Part shown: one piece after another, positions 20,728 to 30,536 of the stretch
Layout of the letters: each line of letters begins with the position of its first letter
Position numbering within the stretch: the first letter of the stretch is position 1
Assembly: GCF_038002825.1 (NCBI RefSeq)
Contig: NZ_JBBODF010000001.1
Coordinates: 7,130,001 to 7,194,000 of the forward strand
Length of the DNA stretch: 64,000 nucleotides
Source of the DNA: Paenibacillus sp. FSL H8-0048
Lineage (GTDB): Bacteria; Bacillota; Bacilli; Paenibacillales; Paenibacillaceae
Direction of reading: 5' to 3'
Position numbers and translations under genes: made by a program
The notes under the pieces: generated by a model
The model's database searches: none
Seen by the model: the letters and a program-made list of their open reading frames with translations, nothing else
Told to the model about the DNA's origin: nothing

Positions 20728-21672
20728 ATGAGTGAAGCAAGAATAGCAATTAGTATGAACGTTCTTAAGGATTGTCTCGGGGTTGCCAGCGGAGAACTGC
20801 TGGCCGTAGTAGCTGATGATGATAAGCGTGATCTGGCTGAGTCGGTCTATGAGGCAGGCAAGCGGCTGGGAGCGGAATCGATGCTGCTGGTCATGCAGCC
20901 GCGGAGCAGATCGGGGGAAGAACCTCCGGCTCCGGTTGCCGAAGCTATGGCTAAGGCGGATGTAGCCGTATGCATCACAACCCATTCGATGACACATACA
21001 GCGGCGCGCAAGCAGGCAGCCGCAGCGGGAACCCGGGTAGCGACCATGCCGGGAATCACCGATGATATGTTCAGCAACGGGGCGATCACTGCGGATTATG
21101 GGCAGGTGAAGGCACTGACTGAGCAGGTTGCTGCGCTGTTGTCTGCGGGCAGCCGGGTGCGTGTAGAGAAGGAAGGTCTGGTTCTTAGTTTCTCTATTGA
21201 CGGCCGGGATGGTATTCTCAGCACCGGATTATATCTTAATCCGGGAGAATCAGGCAACCTGCCCTCCGGTGAAGCTTATATTGCGCCGCTGGAAGGCACA
21301 GCCAGCGGCCAGATTAAGGTGGATGGTTCAGTTGCAGGGATCGGTGCCTTGGACGGCCCGATGGTGCTGACAGTGGAAGATGGACGGCTGATCCATGCAG
21401 ATGGGGAGCATGGCGGCAAGCTGCTGGACATGCTTGGCAATGGCGATGGCCGGCTGCTCGGCGAATTCGGCATCGGGACCAACAACAAGGCCCGGATTAC
21501 TGGTGTGGTGCTGGAGGATGAGAAGGTATACGGGACGATCCATGTGGCTTTTGGCAGCAATAATACATTCGGCGGAGTTGTGGCGGCTGGCGTACATATT
21601 GATGCTGTAGTCATGAAGCCGGATGTGTATATTGATGATAAGCTGATTATGCAGGCTGGGGAATTGCTGTAA
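20728..21672 (+). CDS. M29 aminopeptidase / NicX-like metal-dependent enzyme
   Basis: 314 residues beginning MSEARIAISMNVLKDC. The fold class is suggested by NLPSGEAYIAPLEG, LLGEFGIGTNNKA and YGTIHVAFGSN, which supply Glu, Glu and His ligands as in M29 aminopeptidases and the related 2,5-dihydroxypyridine dioxygenase NicX. Hydrolase or dioxygenase cannot be decided from sequence. ATG 20728 fits the GGGAGGA site with 8-nt spacing; ATG 20722 would be too close. Confidence 0.75.
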   Translation: MSEARIAISMNVLKDCLGVASGELLAVVADDDKRDLAESVYEAGKRLGAESMLLVMQPRSRSGEEPPAPVAEAMAKADVAVCITTHSMTHTAARKQAAAAGTRVATMPGITDDMFSNGAITADYGQVKALTEQVAALLSAGSRVRVEKEGLVLSFSIDGRDGILSTGLYLNPGESGNLPSGEAYIAPLEGTASGQIKVDGSVAGIGALDGPMVLTVEDGRLIHADGEHGGKLLDMLGNGDGRLLGEFGIGTNNKARITGVVLEDEKVYGTIHVAFGSNNTFGGVVAAGVHIDAVVMKPDVYIDDKLIMQAGELL

Positions 21673-21853
21673 GCGGAATGGAACCTGCTGAACGCAAGAT
21701 TGAGCAGGCTGCATCACAGATTTGGACGGGTGGTGCAATCGCTGCTGTAGTGAACCTTTGGATTTCCGGTTGCTATTGCTGTTTACGGCTGAAATAGGGT
21801 GGCTGGTTATGTTTTTGCAGCATCTAAATCAGAGCGGATGAGGAGGAGACAGG

Positions 21854-22525
21854 ATGCTTGGAATCATACGTGTTATTACATTGCAGGAGAACTCTGCAAT
21901 TCAGTTACATGGGGCTCTAATTGAGCGGCGGTACGGTCTGCCGGTGATAAGCCGCTGTATCCCGGATCAGCCTCAGGGTGTGTATGATGCGCAGACAGAG
22001 GCGGAATCCATTCCGAAGATTATCACGCTTGCCCAGGAGCTGGAGCAGCAGGGTTGCACGGCAATCGGCATCAGCTGTGCTGCTGATCCGGCCTTGGCAG
22101 AAGCCAGGGCAGTGGTGAATGTTCCTGTGCTGGGAGCAGGCTCCTGCGCAGCTCATATGGCTATGGCGTACAGCAACCGGGTGGGCGTGCTGACGATTCT
22201 GGAAGAGGTGCCGCCGCACATCCGCAGCATTCTCGGCGATGCCTACATCGGCATGGATCGCCCCGACGGCGTAACAACTACGCTGGATCTGGGCACGCCT
22301 GCCGGACGGGCTGGTGCGATGGCCGGTGCCGCCCGGCTCGTGGAGCGCGGCGCCGAAGTCCTGGTGCTGGCGTGCACCGGCTTCGCCACCATCGGGCTGG
22401 CGTCGGAGCTGGAAGAACGGCTGGGCATCCGCGCGTTCGATCCGATTCTCTGCCTCGGTGCGGCTGCCGCTGCATCAGCCTCTGGTGCAGGAGCTTCTGC
22501 TGCGGGAGATGTGCGTCGCTCGTAG
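21854..22525 (+). CDS. Aspartate/glutamate/hydantoin racemase family protein
   Basis: 223 residues with the two expected catalytic cysteines, in IGISCAADPAL (about residue 75) and LVLACTGFATIG (about residue 175). LGAGSCAAHMAMAYSNRVGVLT resembles hydantoin racemases. Suggests that the locus handles a substrate with D and L forms. The C-terminus is Ala/Ser-rich and low complexity (GAAAAASASGAGASAAG). 180 bp separate it from the previous gene; GAGGAGGAGACAGG is the ribosome site. Confidence 0.78.
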   Translation: MLGIIRVITLQENSAIQLHGALIERRYGLPVISRCIPDQPQGVYDAQTEAESIPKIITLAQELEQQGCTAIGISCAADPALAEARAVVNVPVLGAGSCAAHMAMAYSNRVGVLTILEEVPPHIRSILGDAYIGMDRPDGVTTTLDLGTPAGRAGAMAGAARLVERGAEVLVLACTGFATIGLASELEERLGIRAFDPILCLGAAAAASASGAGASAAGDVRRS

Positions 22526-22664
22526 TTGGCCTTGTGTTGGACGGTTTCGCAATTTGCTGAAACTCGCTGTTGCTCTAAGTGTGGGGCAGACTAAGTGTGT
22601 AGGCGATGTGCGGCAAATAATGCGTGAAAATCAATGTGTGGCAAATTAATAGCTGATCTCTTCC

Positions 22665-22705
22665 AAGCGTTCCTCCTGGCTCAGGCCAGGGGGGCGCTTA
22701 TTTAT
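22665..22705 (+). terminator. Terminator after the racemase gene
   Basis: AAGCGTTCCTCCTGGC TCA GGCCAGGGGGGCGCTT followed by ATTTATGG. Confidence 0.75.
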
Positions 22706-22714
22706 GGTTAGGGG

Positions 22715-22815
22715 GTTGGAGGAGCAGAAGTGCACCTGAATTCGGCGTATGCGGGCAATGGGAGCGAATGAGGAGCACAAGTGCCCCTGAATTGGGCAGA
22801 TTGACTATGAGGGGA
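22715..22815. repeat. 51-bp hairpin repeat, family B (two units)
   Basis: GAGCAGAAGTGCACC at 22722 and GAGCACAAGTGCCCC at 22773, exactly 51 bp apart, each followed by TGAATT(C/G)GGC. Same unit as 8570-8690. From 22815 to 23140 I see AT-richer sequence with no recognisable gene. Confidence 0.85.
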
Positions 22816-23139
22816 GTATTGGCGGGGGAGAGCTTTGGGGAAGGAGGAGAGTGGGGCGGCGTGGAAGAGTAACTTTTGAGTAACATTTGGCATTTCATGT
22901 GTTCAGTGAATGGGAGGGGAAACAAATTAGGGAACAGTTAGTTAAAGATCTGTTGAATCGTTGTGGTTGCTGTGCTGAATAGAACAGTTAGTGAGGAGAG
23001 TAACGAGGTGAATTATAGTTGGTCAGGTACATAGGGAGTATGATGCAGCGCTATAGAATGGGAAATAGCCAGAAGGTGTAGAGTACTAAATTGGTTAGAG
23101 CACTTAGCCATAGGTAACATATCTGCATACATCTGCCGC

Positions 23140-23270
23140 TTGCAATCAAAGGGATAAATCCCTCTGAATCCGGCGAAACACGCCCGCTGCTGGTAATCAA
23201 AGGGATAAATCCCTCCGAATCCGGCGAAACGCGCCCGCTGCGCATAATTAAAGGGATAAATCCCTCTGAC
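23140..23270. repeat. 51-bp hairpin repeat, family C (three units)
   Basis: AAAGGGATAAATCCCTC cores at 23151, 23202 and 23253 (51-bp steps), with tails (T/C)GAATCCGGCGAAAC and spacers CGCCCGCTGC. The core equals family A, but the spacer differs. Confidence 0.9.
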
Positions 23271-23273
23271 CCG

Positions 23274-23312
23274 CCTCCCTACCTCCCTACCTCCCTACCT
23301 CCCTACCTCCCT
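23274..23312. repeat. 8-bp microsatellite CCTCCCTA x5
   Basis: Five near-perfect tandem copies of CCTCCCTA immediately after the family C array, about 270 bp ahead of the PucR-type gene. Slippage-prone tract. Confidence 0.9.
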
Positions 23313-23585
23313 CTCTCACCCTCTTCCCATTTGCCGCCCCTATCTCTGTCCCTAGCGCTACTAACCCCTTCCCCCTGAAACCGCTCTCGTCGTATTCACC
23401 CCCCCTCCAATTTATTCCTAATGCGTGTTCACACCGAAAATATCGCCAACTGGATATGATTTTCCTGTGGCTCGGCGGGAATCTCTGATAAACTAGCGGG
23501 AACGCAAAAAGTGGCTGGCGGCAGAGATGTGGCATATTTTAGGAAAAATCATGAAATACTGAAGACAGGAGAGGGAGGCGGAAGG

Positions 23586-25112
23586 GTGAATACACGAGGA
23601 ATTACGCTGCGGGAGCTAATGGAGCTCTCGGTGCTAGGGAAAGCGAAGGTCATCAGCGGGGAGCAGGGGCTGGACCGGGTGGTCCGGTTCGTGGATATTA
23701 TGGAGGTCCCGGATCTGAAAGGCTGGATCAGCGAAGGGGTGATGCTGCTGACAACGGCCTATTCGATCCGGCATGATCCTTCGCTGCTGACCGAGGTGAT
23801 CTACACGCTCGACAATCTGGGTGCAGCGGCGCTGGCGATTAAGCCGGCCCGCTTCCTGAAGGAGATCCCACAGGGAGCCATCGAGGCCAGCAATGCCTGC
23901 GGTCTGCCGATTGTGGAGATCCCGCCCGAGATTCCGTACACGGATATCACGCAGCCGGTGATGGAGCTGCTGCTGGGGCGGCAGGCAATGCTGCTGCGCC
24001 GGGCGGAGGAGGTCTACCGCACGCTGACCACCATGGTGCTGGAGAACAGCGGCATTCAGGCGGTCAGCGACAGTGTGGCGGAGTTCCTGAAGGCTCCGGT
24101 AGCACTCGTGGATACGGAGCGGAAGATTATTGTATCCTCACCGGCAGACTATGACTGGGTGCAGAGCGCCGCACCGCTGAGCTGGAACATCCATGTGGAC
24201 CGCAGGACGGTTGCCCGGCTGCTCGTCCACAAGGAGCGGCTCGATGATATGGAAGAGGTGGGCATAGAGCAGGCCCGGCTTGTTTTTGCCCTTGAACTGA
24301 TGCGCCGTAAGGTAGCTGAAGATACGGAATTCCGGCTGCGCGGCAACTTCATCGATGAGCTGCTGACCCCGCCGCTGCCGTCTAGACATGAAGTCCAGCG
24401 GCGGGCCCGCCAGCTTGGGATGAACCCGGAGCACAAGTGGGAGGTGGCCGTCATTGAAGGGGAGACGGCGCCGAGCGAGGATACAGTGAACCGGCTGCTG
24501 GAGCGGGAGGCGAAGAAGCGCGGCGTCATGCCGCACGCAGAGTACCGTTCGAGCCGGGCGGTGCTGTTCCTGCCTACACAGGAGGGGCGCAGGTTCACGC
24601 CGGGCGGTGACGCAGAGGAGCCGTGGGAGAAGACGCTGGGCGGCTGGCTGCAGGATAAGAACGAAGGCTTAAGCAGCTACCGCTGCGGTATCGGCACCTC
24701 GGAATATTTGTGGGACATCCACACCAGCTATAACGAGGCGCGCAAAGCGCTGTCCATCTCCAGAAGGCTGGGACAAGGCCCCGGCGGGATCACCCGCTAT
24801 GAAGAGATGGAGGTCTATCATCTGCTGGAGGGGCTTGGCGGTCCGGGATTCGAGCGGCTGTTCGAGCGCAAGCTGGGCAAGCTGCTGCAATACGACCAGG
24901 AGCATGACAGCAATATGCTGCTGACCTTCTATCATTATCTGGAGTGCCGGGGCAGTCTGATTGAGACGGCGAACAGCCTCTATATCCACCGTAACTCCGT
25001 CAAGTACCGGCTGGAGCGGATTCGGGATATCACCGGCTTCGATCTGAATGATCCGCGCGAGCAGTTCGTCTGTCATTTATGCCTGATTTACTACTACCTC
25101 CAGGAAAAATAG
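23586..25112 (+). CDS. PucR-family transcriptional regulator
   Basis: 508 residues. The N-terminal PucR ligand domain (about 1-125) starts MNTRGITLRELMELSVLG and includes IMEVPDLKGWISEGVMLLTT. A middle GGDEF-like region and a C-terminal HTH_30 helix-turn-helix (FYHYLECRGSLIETANSLYI, HRNSVKYRLERI) follow. Proteins of this class usually activate catabolic genes for purines, amino acids or GABA. It lies between the DUF1177 cluster and the Dpp-like importer, and so likely controls one or both. GTG 23586 has GGGAGG 8 nt upstream; 25 extra codons to 23511 are possible but lack a site. Confidence 0.88.
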   Translation: MNTRGITLRELMELSVLGKAKVISGEQGLDRVVRFVDIMEVPDLKGWISEGVMLLTTAYSIRHDPSLLTEVIYTLDNLGAAALAIKPARFLKEIPQGAIEASNACGLPIVEIPPEIPYTDITQPVMELLLGRQAMLLRRAEEVYRTLTTMVLENSGIQAVSDSVAEFLKAPVALVDTERKIIVSSPADYDWVQSAAPLSWNIHVDRRTVARLLVHKERLDDMEEVGIEQARLVFALELMRRKVAEDTEFRLRGNFIDELLTPPLPSRHEVQRRARQLGMNPEHKWEVAVIEGETAPSEDTVNRLLEREAKKRGVMPHAEYRSSRAVLFLPTQEGRRFTPGGDAEEPWEKTLGGWLQDKNEGLSSYRCGIGTSEYLWDIHTSYNEARKALSISRRLGQGPGGITRYEEMEVYHLLEGLGGPGFERLFERKLGKLLQYDQEHDSNMLLTFYHYLECRGSLIETANSLYIHRNSVKYRLERIRDITGFDLNDPREQFVCHLCLIYYYLQEK

Positions 25113-25172
25113 GGCGCTTTGGAAGATTTCTGGAATGTTGTGTGAGTAAATCTAACATTCATGGTCCTTGAT

Positions 25173-25206
25173 AGTGCACAACCGACAAACGGTTGTGCAT
25201 TTTTTT
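25173..25206 (+). terminator. Strong terminator after the PucR-type gene
   Basis: GTGCACAACCG ACAAA CGGTTGTGCAT followed by TTTTTTT. The 150 bp up to the permease start must hold the importer's promoter, but no clear consensus stands out. Confidence 0.92.
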
Positions 25207-25353
25207 AGCTGAACGGGACGTAGAGTGACTGTGAAAATCTATGTAGAATTAGCTCAACACTTTAATAAGACAAAGCATACACGCATTACCTGACATGAGA
25301 GAAGAATTCCGTAACAGAGGCACAGCAGTCGAAGTCGTAAGGGGGTTGATTCA

Positions 25354-26364
25354 TTGTTTGCTTATACATTAAAAAGACTTCTGCAGATGATTCCAGCCTT
25401 GCTCGGCATTATCGTCATCACCTTCATTCTATCGAGAGTGCTGCCGGGCGATCCTGCGATTATGCTGGCCGGAGAGCAGGCTCCAGAGGAGATTGTGAAC
25501 AAGATCCGCCAGGATATGGGGCTGGACAAGCCGCTGTATATCCAGTTCTTCGCTTACATCGGGCAGCTGCTGCAAGGCGATATCGGCTATGCCTATCACA
25601 CCGGACATTCGGTCGCAAGTGATCTGGCCTCACGCTTCCCGGCTACGATTGAGCTGACCCTGGCCAGCATCCTGATTGCCGTTCTAATCGCCATTCCGGT
25701 AGGCATTATCGCCGCGACTCGCAAGGAGTCGATTCTGGATCATATCTCCCGCGTGTTCTCCCTGATAGGTGCTTGTGTGCCAATCTTCTGGCTCGGATTG
25801 ATGTTCATCTATATCTTCTACTCCATTCTGGGCTGGGCACCGGCGCCGATGGGCCGGATCAGCGGGGATCTCAACCCGCCGGTGCATATCACCGGGCTGT
25901 ACGTACTGGACAGTCTGCTCTCCGCAGATACCGCCGCACTCAAAAGCAGTCTCGCGCATCTGCTGCTTCCGGCCATCTGCCTCAGTACCGGCACGATGGC
26001 GATCATCGCCCGGATGACCCGCTCCAGCATGCTGGAGGTGGTCGATCAGGACTTCGTCCGCACCGCCCGGGCCAAGGGGCTGCGGGAATCGGCCGTCATC
26101 TACAAGCACGCGCTGGTCAATGCGCTGATCCCTACGCTAACGGTGCTCGGACTCCAGTTCGGCTTCCTGATGGGCGGCGCGGTCATCACGGAGACCATCT
26201 TCTCCTGGCCGGGAATCGGCGGCTATGTCACCGACTCCATCCTGGCGGCGGATTACGCGCCGATCCAGGCGTTCACCCTGGTCAGTGCCGTGCTCTACTG
26301 CGGAATTAACCTGGCGGTCGACCTGATCTACGGGTTCATTGATCCGAGAATCCGCTATGAATAG
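25354..26364 (+). CDS. Dipeptide/oligopeptide-type ABC permease (DppB-like)
   Basis: 336 residues, six membrane segments. Begins MFAYTLKRLLQMIPALLGII and carries FILSRVLPGDPA and the ABC-contact EAA motif (FVRTARAKGLRESAVIYKHALVNA). TTG start with a GGGGG site upstream. First gene of an importer operon whose order (DppB, DppC, binding protein, M20 hydrolase, DppD, DppF) is complete. Confidence 0.92.
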   Translation: MFAYTLKRLLQMIPALLGIIVITFILSRVLPGDPAIMLAGEQAPEEIVNKIRQDMGLDKPLYIQFFAYIGQLLQGDIGYAYHTGHSVASDLASRFPATIELTLASILIAVLIAIPVGIIAATRKESILDHISRVFSLIGACVPIFWLGLMFIYIFYSILGWAPAPMGRISGDLNPPVHITGLYVLDSLLSADTAALKSSLAHLLLPAICLSTGTMAIIARMTRSSMLEVVDQDFVRTARAKGLRESAVIYKHALVNALIPTLTVLGLQFGFLMGGAVITETIFSWPGIGGYVTDSILAADYAPIQAFTLVSAVLYCGINLAVDLIYGFIDPRIRYE

Positions 26365-26394
26365 AACAGCTTGTGTGAGAGGAGGAGATTGCTT

Positions 26395-27291
26395 GTGAGC
26401 ACTGCAGCACATTCAGCACAGGGCAGCCCGGCGAAGCCCGCACAGGCTAAGCCCCGGACCCTATTATCTCTGCTGCTGCACAACCGCCTGGCGGCCATAG
26501 GGCTGACCTTCATCCTGATCTGGACTATGGTAGCCATCTTCGCCCCCTGGCTGGCTCCGCATGATCCGTTCGTCACGGACATGGCGAACAAGCTGCAGCC
26601 GCCCTCCGGTAGTCACTGGTTCGGAACCGACAACTTCGGCCGGGATATTCTCAGCCGGGTGCTGTACGGCGCGCGGATCAGCATCTGGACCGGCCTGATC
26701 GCGGTCTCGATCTCCTTCCTGATCGGGATGCCGCTGGGCGGGATTGCCGCTTACTATGGCGGCCGGACCGGAACCATCATCATGCGGGTCATGGATGTAT
26801 TGCTGTCCTTCCCGTCTCTGGTCTTGTCAATGGCGATTGCCGCCTCGATCGGCGCCGGACTCAGCAGCGCAATGATCGCTGTCGGCATTGTCGGCATTCC
26901 CGAATTCGCCCGGCTGATGTTCGGCCAGACGGTCTCGCTGCGGGAGAAGGAGTATATCGAAGCCAGCAGGGCCATTGGAGTGAAAGATAGAGTCATTCTG
27001 TACCGCCACATTCTGCCGAATGCCTTGGCTCCGCTAATGGTACAGGCTACGCTCGGGATGGGCTTCGCCATCCTGACCGCGTCCAGTCTCAGCTTCCTGG
27101 GGCTGGGGGTCAGACCCCCGGTTGCCGAATGGGGCGCGATGATCTCCGAAGGCCGGGAATATATCATTTCCGGGCAGTGGTGGCTGGTTACTTTTCCAGG
27201 CCTCGGCATTGCTACTTCCATCTTAGGCTTCAACTTACTCGGAGACGGCTTCCGGGATGTGCTAGACCCGCGGTTGCGTTCGGGGAAATGA
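26395..27291 (+). CDS. Dipeptide/oligopeptide-type ABC permease (DppC-like)
   Basis: 298 residues. An N-terminal Ala/Pro/Lys-rich cytosolic tail leads to a first helix, then the OppC-type outer segment ending HWFGTDNFGRDILSRVLYG, and the EAA loop (YIEASRAIGVKDRVILYRHI). GTG 26395 chosen because GGAGGAG lies 8 nt upstream. Partner of the preceding permease. Confidence 0.92.
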   Translation: MSTAAHSAQGSPAKPAQAKPRTLLSLLLHNRLAAIGLTFILIWTMVAIFAPWLAPHDPFVTDMANKLQPPSGSHWFGTDNFGRDILSRVLYGARISIWTGLIAVSISFLIGMPLGGIAAYYGGRTGTIIMRVMDVLLSFPSLVLSMAIAASIGAGLSSAMIAVGIVGIPEFARLMFGQTVSLREKEYIEASRAIGVKDRVILYRHILPNALAPLMVQATLGMGFAILTASSLSFLGLGVRPPVAEWGAMISEGREYIISGQWWLVTFPGLGIATSILGFNLLGDGFRDVLDPRLRSGK

Positions 27292-27436
27292 GGCGTAGCA
27301 GGGAATCCCCCAAGGCTGCCCCATCCCCGATAAAGATAGATAGATTAATGTCAGCTGGAACGTAGGGTGGCAGACAATCATCAGCAGCACAAGTAGTTGT
27401 TTTGCAGGCAGGATATAGAAAAGGGAGGAATTACCG

Positions 27437-29038
27437 ATGAAAAAAGTTAAACTGTTGTCCACACTCGTCGCTTTTTCAATCATGCTTGCCGGCTGCGCCA
27501 GCAGTGCCAATCCGCAGACCCCTGCTGCCACTTCGGCAGGAACAGATACGGCAGCAACCGCAGCGCCGGTCAAAAAGAACCTGACGGTAGCCTATTCCGA
27601 GGGCGGCACCACGCTCGACCCGGCGGAAGCCAACGATCTGACCTCCGATACGCTTGTGCTGGCCGCTTATGATCAGCTGGTCACCTACGGCATCAAGACC
27701 GAGAATGGCGCCAGCATCGCCAATACCGAAGATATCAAGCCCATGCTCGCAGAGAGCTGGGAAGTGAATGCTGACAACACGGTGTATACGTTCAAGCTGA
27801 AATCCGGCGTGAGCTTCCAGAGCGGCAATCCGGTGGATGCCGAGGCGGTGGCGTATTCTTTTGAACGTGTGGCGAAGTCTAGCTCTGGCAGCTTCCTCTA
27901 CGGCATGGCCTCCATCAAGACGGTGACAGTAAAAGATCCTTCGACCGTTGAAGTGACCCTGACGAATGCCAACCATAACTTCCTGCAGATTCTGGCGATG
28001 TACACCTTCTCCATCGTGGACCAGAAGACGGTAGAAGCACAGGGTGCAGATTACCTGAAGACGAATGCCGCCGGTTCCGGCCCGTTCAAGCTTACGAAGT
28101 GGGACCCGGCTACTGAAGCTGTATTCACCGCTAATGATAGCTACTGGCAGGGTGCGCCAAGCCTCGGCAAGGTAACTCTGAAGTTCACCAAGGAAGCCTC
28201 GAACCGCGTGCTGCTGCTGGGTAAGGGCGATGTAGACATGGCGATTGAGATTCCTCCGAAGGATGTATCCACGCTGGAGAGCAATTCGGCGCTGACGGTC
28301 GCTTCCAATGCGAGTAACCGGATTCTGTTCTTCGCCATGAACAACAAGATCAAGCCGTTCGATAATGTAAAAGTCCGTCAGGCGATCAACTATGCGATTC
28401 CTTACGATCAGCTGCTGAGCGGGGTCATGTACGGCCAGGCCAAGCAGATGAAGAGTGCGGTAGCGAGCAACACCCCAGGCTTCACTGATGCAGGCTATGT
28501 GTATGAGTACAACCTGGACAAGGCTAAGGCGCTGCTGAAGGAAGCAGGCTACGAGAAAGGCTTTGACTTCGACTTCACGCTGGGCTCCGGCTTCGATGAC
28601 TGGGAAGATGATGCAGTCCTGATCCAGGCTGAGTTGGCCAAAATCGGAGTCAACATGAAGATCAACAAGCTGGCCCGTGCCCAGTTCCTAGAGCAGCAGA
28701 AGACCAATAATCTGACCTCTTATATCTCTAAATGGACTTCATTCGTCAATGATCCTGGCTACCATCTTGGCTTCCTGCTGTACGGCAAGGGCTCTTCCAA
28801 CTATATCAACTACCAGAATGCTGAAGTAGACAAGCTGTGGGAGCAGGCGAACCTGGAGACAGATACGGCGAAGCGTACAGAGCTCTACAAGCAGGCTCAG
28901 GAGATCATCACGACAGAAGCACCTTGGGCGTATCTCTACGAATATAACCGCATTGTCGGTATGAGCAACAAGATCAGCGGCTACGCCTTCTACCCGGATG
29001 AAGTGATCCGTTTCTATCCGCTGTCGATTACAGAATAA
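27437..29038 (+). CDS. ABC transporter substrate-binding lipoprotein (SBP_bac_5 family)
   Basis: 533 residues. Lipoprotein signal MKKVKLLSTLVAFSIMLAGC with lipobox LAGC, then a Thr/Ala linker and a family-5 peptide-binding fold (TLDPAEANDLTSD, VRQAINYAIPYDQLL, TTEAPWAYLYEYNRIVG). Membrane-anchored on the outer face. Family-5 proteins bind peptides, nickel, glutathione or opines, so the ligand is open. The presence of an M20 hydrolase in the same operon suggests an amide- or peptide-bonded ligand. Confidence 0.93.
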   Translation: MKKVKLLSTLVAFSIMLAGCASSANPQTPAATSAGTDTAATAAPVKKNLTVAYSEGGTTLDPAEANDLTSDTLVLAAYDQLVTYGIKTENGASIANTEDIKPMLAESWEVNADNTVYTFKLKSGVSFQSGNPVDAEAVAYSFERVAKSSSGSFLYGMASIKTVTVKDPSTVEVTLTNANHNFLQILAMYTFSIVDQKTVEAQGADYLKTNAAGSGPFKLTKWDPATEAVFTANDSYWQGAPSLGKVTLKFTKEASNRVLLLGKGDVDMAIEIPPKDVSTLESNSALTVASNASNRILFFAMNNKIKPFDNVKVRQAINYAIPYDQLLSGVMYGQAKQMKSAVASNTPGFTDAGYVYEYNLDKAKALLKEAGYEKGFDFDFTLGSGFDDWEDDAVLIQAELAKIGVNMKINKLARAQFLEQQKTNNLTSYISKWTSFVNDPGYHLGFLLYGKGSSNYINYQNAEVDKLWEQANLETDTAKRTELYKQAQEIITTEAPWAYLYEYNRIVGMSNKISGYAFYPDEVIRFYPLSITE

Positions 29039-29052
29039 GCAGGTTTGGCTAA

Positions 29053-29089
29053 AAGAGAGCGGACAAGCCCTGGGCTTCGTCCCTCTTCT
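29053..29089 (+). terminator. Attenuating hairpin after the binding-protein gene
   Basis: AAGAGAGCGGACAAGCCC TG GGCTTCGTCCCTCTT, a partly mismatched stem followed by CTTGTC. Typical spot for adjusting binding-protein mRNA level relative to later genes. Confidence 0.5.
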
Positions 29090-29145
29090 TGTCACAAATT
29101 CAAGCGGTCCCCGGAGAGGGGAGCACAAAGGAGAATTCGTAACCC

Positions 29146-30426
29146 ATGACGGACTGGAAAAGCAAGGTACTGGAGGCCATTGATGCCGGGCAGGAGGAGC
29201 TGCTTGCGCTGTGCTCTGAGCTGATCCGATTCCCTTCGGAGAATCCGCCGGGAGATTCGCGGGAGATCAGCGCTTATATTATTAGTTATCTGAAGGAAGC
29301 CGGGATCGATACTTCGATCTATCCGGCGACTGAAACCATGTTCAATCTGGTGTCCACCCTGGGCGCAGGAGCAGAGGAGCGCACCGGCAAAAAGCTGATC
29401 TACTGCGGACATACCGATGTCGTTCCGGCCGGGGACCGTTCGCGCTGGGACTTTGATCCCTTCTGCGGCGATATTGTGGACGGCTATCTGCTGGGCAGAG
29501 GCGCTTCGGATATGAAAGCGGGGCTGGCCGGGTTAATCTACGTCACTGCACTGCTGTCGAAGCTGGGCGTCCCGCTGCAAGGGGATCTGTCCCTTCTGAT
29601 CGTGCCCGATGAAGAAACGGGCGGTCATCTCGGAGTTCCCTGGGTGCTGGAGCGCGGCCTGATTACCGGAACCGCTGCGGTGATTGCCGAGCCTTCCGGC
29701 CCGCTGAACCCGACCATCGGGCAAAAGGGCAGCTGCTGGTTCGAATTCACCGTCGAAGGCACACCGGGTCACGGCAGCCTGTCGCCAGTGGTTGGAGACA
29801 GCGCCATTGTGAAGGCCGCCAAAGGGATTGAAGCCTTACAGCGCCTGTGGGACATTAAGGTCGAGGTGCCTGAGGAAGTCCGGGAGATTATCCGCATCTC
29901 GCAGGAGTATGTGAAGGGCAGCGAAGAAAGAGATTCCCTTGCCTATCAGGTATTCGACCATGTGACGGTCAACATCGGAACGATTCAGGGCGGAACCAAG
30001 GTGAACGTAGTGGCAGACCGCTGCACGATTCAGGTCGATTCCCGTGTACCGTTCGGGGTAGACTACCGGGATGTGCTGGACCGTGCCCGCTCCCTGCTGC
30101 TAGAAGCCGGCATTGAATCCGAGGTCAAGGGCTTCGGCTTCCAGGGCAATGCGAACTGGACCCCGAGTGAGGAGCCGGTGGTCAAGGATCTGGTGGAGAG
30201 TATCTGTGAGGTGAGCGGGGAAGAAGCCTACGGCGTGCTGCAATGGGCCTCCAGCGATGCGCGCCATTTCCGTACTCATAATATTCCGGTGCTGCAATAC
30301 GGCCCGGCTGAGCTGTCAACCATTCATAATTTCAACGAAAAGGCGCCCGTCTGGCAGATTATCCAATGTGCGAAGGTGTATGCCTTGACGGCGCTTAAAT
30401 ATCTGGGAGTGGAAGAAGAGCAATAA
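29146..30426 (+). CDS. M20-family hydrolase, ArgE/DapE type
   Basis: 426 residues. Metal ligands are visible in IYCGHTDVVPAGD, GRGASDMKAGLAG, VPDEETGGHLG (Glu-Glu pair), AEPSG and a late His in STIHNFNEKAP. A dimerisation domain contains GTPGHGSLSPVVGDS. The family removes N-acyl groups or cleaves short peptides in the cytosol. Placed inside the ABC importer operon between the binding protein and ATPases, so it probably processes the imported compound. Confidence 0.9.
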   Translation: MTDWKSKVLEAIDAGQEELLALCSELIRFPSENPPGDSREISAYIISYLKEAGIDTSIYPATETMFNLVSTLGAGAEERTGKKLIYCGHTDVVPAGDRSRWDFDPFCGDIVDGYLLGRGASDMKAGLAGLIYVTALLSKLGVPLQGDLSLLIVPDEETGGHLGVPWVLERGLITGTAAVIAEPSGPLNPTIGQKGSCWFEFTVEGTPGHGSLSPVVGDSAIVKAAKGIEALQRLWDIKVEVPEEVREIIRISQEYVKGSEERDSLAYQVFDHVTVNIGTIQGGTKVNVVADRCTIQVDSRVPFGVDYRDVLDRARSLLLEAGIESEVKGFGFQGNANWTPSEEPVVKDLVESICEVSGEEAYGVLQWASSDARHFRTHNIPVLQYGPAELSTIHNFNEKAPVWQIIQCAKVYALTALKYLGVEEEQ

Positions 30427-30536
30427 GAAGAGGAATAAGATGAGGAATAATTAGTTGGGGCCCCCGCAAAGTACCTGAGTAATCATCGAAGCAAAACATC
30501 ACTTTGTGGGGAGTTTTTTGGGGGGGAGATGCAATC

